This document shows positions 23,011 to 29,138 of a stretch of 31,403 nucleotides of DNA, in pieces. Source of the DNA: JBKEDC01 sp047972995 (GTDB taxonomy: Bacteria; Bacteroidota; Bacteroidia; Bacteroidales; Prolixibacteraceae); assembly GCA_047972995.1 (NCBI GenBank), contig JBKEBD010000030.1, forward strand, positions 1-31,403, written 5' to 3'. The notes below the pieces were generated by a model. It ran no database searches, was not told the DNA's origin, and was given only the letters and a program-made list of their open reading frames with translations. The translations under genes were made by a program, and so were the position numbers. Within the stretch, counting starts at the first letter, position 1; each line of letters begins with the position of its first letter.

Positions 23011-23110
23011 CTTGCACAACTGTGCAAGCTCAACTTTTGCAAATGTCACCTCGTGCACAACTGTGCAAGGCATAATTTGCCCATTTTTCACCTCGTGCGC
23101 AATTGTTCAC
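23011..23110. repeat. Three tandem palindromes spaced 41-42 bp
   Basis: CTTGCAC-AACT-GTGCAAG (23011-23028) is a perfect 7-bp-arm palindrome; TGCACAACTGTGCA recurs exactly at 23054-23067, and a weaker copy TGCGCAATTGTTCA is at 23096-23109. The distances are 41 and 42 bp, and the bases between copies are also related (TCACCTCG before copies two and three). The spacing is about four DNA turns, so a protein bound at each site would face the same side. Confidence 0.65.
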
Positions 23111-23128
23111 GCCCTAAAAGTTTGCTTT

Positions 23129-23152
23129 TTGCAGCTTTTCAAAAAGCTGCAA
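23129..23152. repeat. 24-bp near-perfect palindrome
   Basis: TTGCAGCTTTT (23129-23139) and AAAAGCTGCAA (23142-23152) are perfect 11-nt arms with a 2-nt centre. No T run follows on either strand, so it is not an ordinary terminator; a protein site or a cruciform are possible. Confidence 0.5.
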
Positions 23153-23201
23153 GGGTAGACAGTCAGCTCCTACTAGCAAAGTCAAATACTTTTACGGGCT
23201 T

Positions 23202-23233
23202 CTTGCAATACAATATAGTATAGTATATCTTTG
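23202..23233 (+). promoter_or_regulatory. Bacteroidota-type promoter of the U32 gene
   Basis: TATCTTTG (23226-23233) matches TAnnTTTG, and CTTG (23202-23205) lies 20 nt upstream. The transcript would start near 23240, about 108 nt before the ATG, downstream of all the palindromes. Confidence 0.65.
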
Positions 23234-23347
23234 TGTTTATCTCTGCAAGCGAAATGCCCATGCAGCAAGAATAGTTTTATTTCTGATTTAAAATTGACGC
23301 ACAAAGCATATGGCTAAGAAACAAATATTTAAATACTTGGGAAACAT

Positions 23348-25321
23348 ATGACCTCTTACTTTCACGCTGAACTCTTGCTCCCTGCCGGGAGCGTCGATTC
23401 CTTTCGTGCCGCCATTCGTGGGGGTGCCAATGCCGTTTATCTCGGATTGAAACAATTCAACGCCCGTGTGCGAGCTAGCAATTTTGGCGACGACCAACTG
23501 GCGGCTATCATGCAAGAAGCTCACAGCCATGGGGTGAAGGTTTATGTTACCCTGAACACCGTGATTAAAAATGCCGAGCTGCCACAACTGCTCAACTTCC
23601 TCGCCACACTCGATGCCAACAAAGTAGCTGCTATCATCATTCAAGATTGGGGCGTTTATTGGCTGGCGAAGAAGCATTTTCCCAACTTGGTGCTACACGC
23701 TAGCACCCAAATGGCAAACCACAATTCCATTGGGGTGAACCATGCCGCAAGCCTAGGTTTTGCACGTTGCGTGGTGGCACGAGAACTTACCATGCCCGAG
23801 CTGGAAAGCATAGCTCAAAGTGCCACTTGCGAATTGGAAGTTTTTGTGCATGGTGCACTGTGCTATTCCTTTTCGGGAATGTGTTTTTTCAGTAGCTTCA
23901 TCGGCGGACGAGGGGCAAATCGTGGCTTGTGCAGTCAAGCCTGCCGCATGGTTTATAAAAACAACGGGCAGAAAATACTGCCTTTCAACCTGAAAGACAA
24001 TCAGCAATTACAGCACATTCAGAAAATGCAGCGTTTAGGCATTCATTCGCTGAAGATTGAAGGGCGCATGAAATCGGCAGAATATGTGCATCGCGTGGCA
24101 CGAGCCTATCGGATGGTGCTCGACGGTGGAAGCATGAAAGAAGCCGAAAGACTATTAGAACACGACTTTGCCCGAGTAAAAACAAGTTATTTCCTAGGCA
24201 ATGATTTGAGTGCTGCTATTGCCAATGATTCAAACACAGGCATCTATCTTGGCAGGGTGCTAACAAGCAGTGCCAAAGAAATCTGCTTTGAAAGTGGCGA
24301 AAGTTTACAAGCTAACGATCGACTTCGCATTCAAAAACGCAAGAGCAAAAACACCTTCAATGTGAAGGTGGAAAATCTATTGCAGCAAGGCAACGAAGTG
24401 CGCATTAGTAATAACAGCAAAGAAACAATAAGCCATGGCGACCAAGTGTTTTGGATTGGACGAAAGAAAGAGAGTTTCCCTTCTCGATTGATGAAGGTGC
24501 AGCCCATAGTGCGCAAGCTGAAGCCCCAACAGCAAACACAGATTTTAAATTCATTAAAATCGAAACAACAAGCAAAACCTGAAACCCACCTCCGAATCGA
24601 CAATTTGCAGTGGTTAGAGTTTGTGCGCCCTGAAGAGCTCAGTAGCCTAGTGCTTTCGCTGAGCAAAAGAGAGTGGCAATCTTTCGACTTCAACCGCAAG
24701 TTCATACAAAAATACATCGACAAAATTGCGTTAGAATTACCAAAGTTTATTGCCGAAAATAGTTTGAGCGATTGGGAAAGCATCATCGACACTGCCCATC
24801 AAATGGGTGTTCGGCATTTTGTGGTGAGTCATCTTTCGCAAAAAATGCTCATTCCTGCCAATTGCCAAATCACGAGCAACGAGCAAGTGTATGTATTCAA
24901 CGATGCCGCAGCTCAGTTCATAAGCAACGAGGTTGATCATTTCAGCTACCCTATAGAAAACGATTGGCAAAACCTTTCTACCCTAACGCACAACGAAGGG
25001 ATTTTCTACATCCACACCATGCCTGAGCTTTTCTACTCGCGAATGCCTATACAAATAAAAGAAGCTGACTTTAGCGATGGTTTTGAACGGACGTTTCACA
25101 CCTGCGTTAAAGATGGCATGACGATTGTAACCCCCAGCCAAGCGGTGAATTTCATGCAGCATAGGCATAAACTTGAAGGTGCGGGCATTCGCCGATTCAT
25201 GATCGACTTGAAACACCAGACTCCTAATCCGAAATTGCTGAAACAATTGTTCATCAACTTTAAAAAGGGCTGCGCATTATCACAAACAAGTGGATTTAAT
25301 TTCGGGAAGGAAATGAGCTAA
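23348..25321 (+). CDS. U32 family (former peptidase) protein, RlhA/YdcP-like RNA hydroxylation factor
   Basis: The 657-residue protein matches the U32 family signature E-x-F-x-x-G-[AS]-x-C-x4-G-x-C-x-x-S: EVFVHGALCYSFSGMCFFS at 164-182, with Cys172, Cys179, Cys195 and Cys199 (RGLCSQACR) likely to bind a cofactor. The N-terminal half is a TIM-like barrel (LLLPAGSVDSFRAAIRGGA...). Although long called peptidases, E. coli members TrhP (about 450 residues) and RlhA (about 650) are needed for prephenate-dependent hydroxylation of uridine in tRNA and of C2501 in 23S rRNA. The length and the long C-terminal part (KVENLLQQGNEVRIS onward) favour the RlhA type. It stands alone with a promoter and a shared terminator. 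Confidence 0.88.
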   Translation: MTSYFHAELLLPAGSVDSFRAAIRGGANAVYLGLKQFNARVRASNFGDDQLAAIMQEAHSHGVKVYVTLNTVIKNAELPQLLNFLATLDANKVAAIIIQDWGVYWLAKKHFPNLVLHASTQMANHNSIGVNHAASLGFARCVVARELTMPELESIAQSATCELEVFVHGALCYSFSGMCFFSSFIGGRGANRGLCSQACRMVYKNNGQKILPFNLKDNQQLQHIQKMQRLGIHSLKIEGRMKSAEYVHRVARAYRMVLDGGSMKEAERLLEHDFARVKTSYFLGNDLSAAIANDSNTGIYLGRVLTSSAKEICFESGESLQANDRLRIQKRKSKNTFNVKVENLLQQGNEVRISNNSKETISHGDQVFWIGRKKESFPSRLMKVQPIVRKLKPQQQTQILNSLKSKQQAKPETHLRIDNLQWLEFVRPEELSSLVLSLSKREWQSFDFNRKFIQKYIDKIALELPKFIAENSLSDWESIIDTAHQMGVRHFVVSHLSQKMLIPANCQITSNEQVYVFNDAAAQFISNEVDHFSYPIENDWQNLSTLTHNEGIFYIHTMPELFYSRMPIQIKEADFSDGFERTFHTCVKDGMTIVTPSQAVNFMQHRHKLEGAGIRRFMIDLKHQTPNPKLLKQLFINFKKGCALSQTSGFNFGKEMS

Positions 25322-25349
25322 ACTTCCACACTCAAAAGGAATAAAAATC

Positions 25350-25394
25350 AAGAGGTGAAAAGACCGTGATTAACACGCGTTCTTTTCACCTCTT
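25350..25394. terminator. Bidirectional terminator between convergent genes
   Basis: AAGAGGTGAAAAGA (25350-25363) and TCTTTTCACCTCTT (25381-25394) are perfect 14-nt arms with a 17-nt loop, lying between the convergent U32 and SGNH genes. On the minus strand it is followed by TTGATTTTTATT; on the plus strand the T content behind it is poorer. Confidence 0.75.
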
Positions 25395-25442
25395 AGGTTT
25401 CATGTGTTTATAATTCAGCAATAAGCCTACAGCATAGCTGAT

Positions 25443-26120
25443 TTATTTCGCTTCGTTCAGTTTTTCTAGCACCTGCTCGCTGATGCTTTTCATGCCATCA
25501 ACCGAAGGGTGACCAGCTTGTTTGTTTACATCTTGAAGCTGAATGTTGGGAACATTATAATGCGCACAAATTTCTACCATCGAACTTGTTACCTCTTCAC
25601 TCAACTCACTATTGGTGATATTGTAAATCTTAGCTCGCGGATATTTTTTTTGCAGTCCGTGAAGCAAATAAGCAAAGGCGGGGCGGAAGGTATAGAGTTC
25701 TTCATCATTCCAATCCTCATATTTAAATTCCCCAATGGGAGCTTTTGCCCAAGAATCGTTTGTTCCCCCGAAAACCAGAATAACATCGGGCTTGCCTAGC
25801 TTTGTTAATCGAGTGATAAACGAACGATCAGAATAATCTTCTGCTCGATAGCCCGTGTTACACACCGTTGAACCAGAAAACGAGTTGTTCACCTCCAATT
25901 TATAACCTTTTTGTGTTACGATGGGATACCACCACATCTCCCAAGCTTGAGTAACATTGTTTCTAGGCACACTGTTTGGCTCGCCATACCACACAAAATT
26001 AGTGTCAGGCTGCACATAGCCACCAAAAGTAGAATACGAATCGCCAAGAATTGACACATTAGTTTTACACGCTGAAAGCCCTAACACGGCTAGAAGCACG
26101 AGTAAAAAAGATTTCTTCAT
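25443..26120 (-). CDS. SGNH/GDSL-family hydrolase lipoprotein
   Basis: This 225-residue protein begins with a lipoprotein signal (MKKSFLLVLLAVLGLSAC, Cys18 as the lipid anchor). SGNH blocks are visible: block I ILGDSYSTFGG (catalytic Ser in GDS at about 25-29), the Gly of block II in NNSFSGSTVCN, block III VFGGTNDS (Asn about 119) and block V GHPSVDGMKSI with the catalytic His. Such enzymes are esterases, often removing acetyl groups from carbohydrates in the periplasm or at the cell surface. The WYGEPNSV-NNVTQAWEMWWY insertion after block I is shared with some Bacteroidales carbohydrate esterases. Its substrate is unknown and no polysaccharide utilisation genes (susC/susD) are adjacent in the window. 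Confidence 0.88.
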   Translation of the reverse strand: MKKSFLLVLLAVLGLSACKTNVSILGDSYSTFGGYVQPDTNFVWYGEPNSVPRNNVTQAWEMWWYPIVTQKGYKLEVNNSFSGSTVCNTGYRAEDYSDRSFITRLTKLGKPDVILVFGGTNDSWAKAPIGEFKYEDWNDEELYTFRPAFAYLLHGLQKKYPRAKIYNITNSELSEEVTSSMVEICAHYNVPNIQLQDVNKQAGHPSVDGMKSISEQVLEKLNEAK

Positions 26121-26150
26121 TATTTATCGGTTTTAAGAATTTCACTACAA

Positions 26151-26330
26151 ATGGCACGCAAAAAAACAACTCGCGCCCCTTTGCCCAAAGGTACAAAAGA
26201 TTTTAACAAAAGCGACATTGCGTCCAAAATCGGAAACAATACGGATTTTCAGTTTGGGCAAAAAAAGCAATTACTCCTGGCCAAGATTAGCAAAAACTAT
26301 TTAACTCGTTCTACTTCCGGCAATATATAA
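26151..26330 (+). CDS. Small basic protein, probably truncated at its 3' end
   Basis: This 59-codon plus-strand frame begins at ATG 26151. Its first two thirds, MARKKTTRAPLPKGTKDFNK and SDIASKIGNNTDFQFGQK, have the composition of a real Bacteroidota protein; the NTDFQFG-K segment recalls the opening of small two-helix membrane proteins (DUF3098-like), which then continue with hydrophobic helices. Here the frame instead runs about 30 nt into the 3' end of the opposite-strand DUF1254 gene and stops at 26330 without any hydrophobic helix. I read it as a gene cut off by the arrival of the neighbouring region. Support is moderate: it is short, has no detected promoter, and the family resemblance is from memory. 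Confidence 0.4.
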   Translation: MARKKTTRAPLPKGTKDFNKSDIASKIGNNTDFQFGQKKQLLLAKISKNYLTRSTSGNI

Positions 26331-27358
26331 GAGCCATTTAAAACTGATTCTTCAGGTAAATAAACTCGCATTAGGAAATTCCATCCATCAGTTATATCTA
26401 GTCTGTTTTTTGCATCTTTCGGAGTGTTTTCCTTACTTCCAAAATACACTGTAAGTGTTCCGTCAGGGTTTAATTTTGCATTGCTCGCATTCAGATAATT
26501 ATTTTCATCTTTCATATAACCATCTTTACCGTACACCGTAAGAGACCAAAATCCTTTTGATTTATACTCAGGAATACGGTATGTAGCTTTATAAACTCCG
26601 TCCCCTGATAGATTTCCTCCATTATAGTTGATATATGTAGCATCTCTTTCGGGAAATAGCCCCCATGCTCCGGCAGCGGCTAAATAGCGTGTTTTTTCGT
26701 TCACTTCTCCACGTTTTCCTTGCCAGTCAGAAGGGTATTTATCGTATTTACCAAATTCTTTATTGTATTCTGCAGTTAGTTTTTTAAGTGATTCCATATC
26801 CCAATCGAAACTTACAGGCTCAGCACTATTAGTCTTAATGATAAACTGATCTTGGAGTTTGTTAATCATGGCTATTTCTTCTTTATCATTGGCATCATAA
26901 ATCTGAATTCTAATAGCTACTCCTACGTATCGCGTATCTTCCGGTAATTTATAAGTTCCTGATGTGTATATAACTACCGGAATATAGTGATCATTGTCTA
27001 TTAATTGAACTGAGGCGTATCTACCGTCGGGCATTTCGGGAAAAACAACAGTAGCTCCCCCTTTTGTATCTACTACGGCCATAGAGTAAAGTACATCCTT
27101 GTTCATTCGGATTACATTTTGATGATCGAGTGGAGGTAAATCTCTATAACAAAATAATTTATTTACTCCATTTGTTTGTTTTTGAACGAGGTTGAATTCG
27201 CGGTCAGTTTCTGCACGAATATAAGTTTCGGGCGTAACAATTTTATTTTTTGTAGTTCCATCAGCAATGCTTTCAGAAGTAGTTTTTCCGGGGTTTTGCT
27301 TGCAGGAAATAAACGTTATCGCAAATATCAAGATTAGATAGGATACTATATTTTTCAT
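26297..27358 (-). CDS. DUF1254/DUF1214 domain lipoprotein
   Basis: The 353-residue protein has a lipoprotein signal (LILIFAITFISC, anchor Cys19) and two linked domains of unknown function. The N-terminal DUF1254 part (about 45-165) has ETYIRAETDREF, NVIRMNKDVLYSMAVVDTK and YIPVVIY; the C-terminal DUF1214 part (about 235-353) has FWSLTVYGKDGYM, NPDGTLTVYFGS and WNFLMRVYLPEES. The pair DUF1254-DUF1214 usually occurs together, often in periplasmic or surface proteins of unknown activity. It is 84 nt downstream of a second, clearly related gene. The two are about equal in length but have diverged strongly; they are probably one operon. Confidence 0.88.
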   Translation of the reverse strand: MKNIVSYLILIFAITFISCKQNPGKTTSESIADGTTKNKIVTPETYIRAETDREFNLVQKQTNGVNKLFCYRDLPPLDHQNVIRMNKDVLYSMAVVDTKGGATVVFPEMPDGRYASVQLIDNDHYIPVVIYTSGTYKLPEDTRYVGVAIRIQIYDANDKEEIAMINKLQDQFIIKTNSAEPVSFDWDMESLKKLTAEYNKEFGKYDKYPSDWQGKRGEVNEKTRYLAAAGAWGLFPERDATYINYNGGNLSGDGVYKATYRIPEYKSKGFWSLTVYGKDGYMKDENNYLNASNAKLNPDGTLTVYFGSKENTPKDAKNRLDITDGWNFLMRVYLPEESVLNGSYILPEVERVK

Positions 27359-27442
27359 TTTATTTCAATTTTAAAAGTTATTGGATGATTAGTTTACCAT
27401 TGTTTTCTTTCAGATAAACCATTATATTTTCTTAGTATTAGT

Positions 27443-28528
27443 TTATCCTACCACTTCAATTTTTACATTATCTTTTTCAAGATTTTGCAGATAGGTAATA
27501 CATTCCTGAGGGTCGATGGGCATATACAAACGGATAACCATTGTCCAATTATCGGGAGTATCAATATTATTTGGCTTACCGGGGCTATTGAACCTAAATG
27601 TTATTGAGCCATCTGCATTTCTTTCGGCATTGCGATCTCTAAGTGCATAATTATCTGTCGCAATCCATCCTTTATCATCATAAACCGTAACCGACATAAA
27701 GCCTCCTTTGTCATAATCTAGGTTTGGCTTAGGCAAAGTAATTTGCGATGACACAGTACTTTTCTTCGCTTCTCCTTCGGGTAGAATCTTAGGCCAATAC
27801 AAAGCATCTTCTTTAGGCAATCCAGCCCATCCACCGGCAGAGGCAATTGTAAATATTTCAGGGTCGACGTCTTTCGGCATACCAAAAGCAAACCATGAAT
27901 TTACTTTTTTTGATTGCATAAGCAAACTAAGTTTAACTACATCTTGCGACTCTCTGTCGAAGCCTTTAGACACATATGGATTCGAAGCTTTTGCATCAAT
28001 TACCATCGCATTCTGGTGTTTGTATGCATCTGCATATCCTTCAGGAGTTTCGGGCAATACTTCTGTACGACAATTTAGCCAAACGTGAGTTCCCATTGTC
28101 AGGTCTTTTGTGGTAAAGGTACGTTCCTGCCCCGGATACAACACATCAATGGTATATTGGTTCTCATCAATAACCTGCATCACGGCATATTTGTTCCACT
28201 TCGGATTTTTAATCGTAGCTCCGTCTGTCAAATCAACAACAGCATGGCTGTACAGACAATCCTGATTTTCACGGATAACGACTTGGTTTTCCACCGTAGA
28301 ATACTCTTTGGAGTGCCTAAACTTGTTAATTCCATACTTAGCAAAATGATTTTCAAAATATCGGTCTGTTTCGGCTATGGTAAAATTCTTTTCGTTTACC
28401 TTTATTTTTCCTTCCTGATTGTACTCGTAGGCATAATCCGGTTTTGCCTCATTTTTGTCTTTGGCTTTTGAATTGCACCCTACCATCAATGAGGTTAGTG
28501 CAACTAATAGAATTAATTTACTTTTCAT
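27443..28528 (-). CDS. DUF1254/DUF1214 domain lipoprotein, paralogue
   Basis: The 361-residue protein has a lipoprotein signal (LILLVALTSLMVGC, anchor Cys18) and the same two-domain layout as its downstream neighbour: FTIAETDRYFENHF, VVIRENQDCLYSHAVVDLTDG and YTIDVLYPGQ in the DUF1254 part, then GFMSVTVYDDKGWI, NADGSITFRFNSPGKP and WTMVIRLYMPIDPQE in the DUF1214 part. The shared residues (ETDR-F, R-N-D-LYS-AVVD, VTVY-GW/Y, DG-T-F, RLY-P) suggest an old duplication. It is preceded by a 610-nt spacer with a palindrome over a promoter-like box, and by the sulfatase gene on the same strand. No enzymatic role is known. Confidence 0.88.
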   Translation of the reverse strand: MKSKLILLVALTSLMVGCNSKAKDKNEAKPDYAYEYNQEGKIKVNEKNFTIAETDRYFENHFAKYGINKFRHSKEYSTVENQVVIRENQDCLYSHAVVDLTDGATIKNPKWNKYAVMQVIDENQYTIDVLYPGQERTFTTKDLTMGTHVWLNCRTEVLPETPEGYADAYKHQNAMVIDAKASNPYVSKGFDRESQDVVKLSLLMQSKKVNSWFAFGMPKDVDPEIFTIASAGGWAGLPKEDALYWPKILPEGEAKKSTVSSQITLPKPNLDYDKGGFMSVTVYDDKGWIATDNYALRDRNAERNADGSITFRFNSPGKPNNIDTPDNWTMVIRLYMPIDPQECITYLQNLEKDNVKIEVVG

Positions 28529-29062
28529 GATATTTTTTAATTAGAATATGAATATTTTACATTATGATTTTTTTCAATATTTAAAGATGTCAGAAGCTAT
28601 TTCTTTGGTTAAAAGGCTGCTTGCTATGGTGTTCATTGCGATTCTACATAAAATTAAGCAATTGCATACCTTCAACAGCTAATTGATCTATATTAGGAGA
28701 AGTTGCCCCACTTTTCTAAGTCCTAGCTTGAAGATAGTTGGTGAAAATATGCTTACAACTAGTAGTAACATTCACCGCAATAAGCTTTTCATTTTCACAA
28801 TTTTATTTTTTTTATTAATTTAATTCCTTATTACTTACTCCATATAGGGAATTACGGAATGTATGCTTAAATCTACAATTTTGTAGATTTAAAACAAAAA
28901 TAAGATTATTTTAATTAATCATATCGCCTAAACTTTAGTATAAATATATTTTTATTACGGTACATACTTGCAAGTTAGTCACATAAGCCCTAACATACAT
29001 CTTTCATACTTCCCATTTCTTCGAAGAATATCTGCTTACTTATCTTTCTAACTAGCAGTAAC
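28529..29062. other. AT-rich spacer between the sulfatase and the DUF1254 genes
   Basis: This spacer of more than 500 bases has no credible frame on either strand. It contains a 26-bp palindrome next to a -7-like box (28867-28902). The motif AACTAG-y-AGTAACA occurs twice (near 28757 and 29050). Otherwise I see nothing identifiable. Confidence 0.6.
28867..28902 (-). promoter_or_regulatory. Palindrome overlapping a candidate promoter of the DUF1254 genes
   Basis: TTAAATCTACAA (28867-28878) and TTGTAGATTTAA (28881-28892) are perfect 12-nt arms with a 2-nt centre. Directly upstream on the minus strand lies TATTTTTG (28902-28895), an exact TAnnTTTG match, so the predicted start falls inside the palindrome. 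No TTTG is found at -33. The site would suit a repressor, but the resulting leader would be long (about 360 nt). Confidence 0.45.
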
Positions 29063-29092
29063 AAAAAAAAAGCATTTCCTTAGAAATGCTTT
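29063..29092 (-). terminator. Intrinsic terminator after the sulfatase gene
   Basis: Minus-strand AAAGCATTTC (29092-29083) and GAAATGCTTT (29078-29069) form a 10-bp stem with a 4-nt loop followed by a T run down to 29063. It lies about 46 nt past the sulfatase stop codon. Confidence 0.88.
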
Positions 29093-29138
29093 ATTTTAAT
29101 AGACCGGAAGCTATTGCTACGCCTTATATTCTTTCGAC

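Larger units (their letters stand above)
22786..23347. other. Divergent intergenic region with phased palindromes
   Basis: This 562-base region lies between two divergent genes. It contains three spaced palindromes (23011-23110), one long palindrome (23129-23152) and a promoter for the plus-strand gene (23202-23233), listed separately. Plus-strand frames at 22868-23158 and 22888-23223 run through the repeats and resemble no protein, so they are not called. Confidence 0.6.

Noticed and set aside
23011..23110. CRISPR array
   Set aside because: Only three short, imperfect units, palindromic repeats of about 14-18 bp and spacers that resemble each other; no cas genes nearby.
22868..23223. Plus-strand frames of 96 and 111 codons
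   Set aside because: They run through the phased palindromes and look Cys/Ser-rich only because of the repeat; the real gene and promoter lie further downstream.
28757..29063. Direct repeat AACTAG-y-AGTAACA as insertion-sequence ends
   Set aside because: The shared word is only about 14 bp, in direct orientation, with no transposase between the copies; chance in AT-rich DNA is possible.
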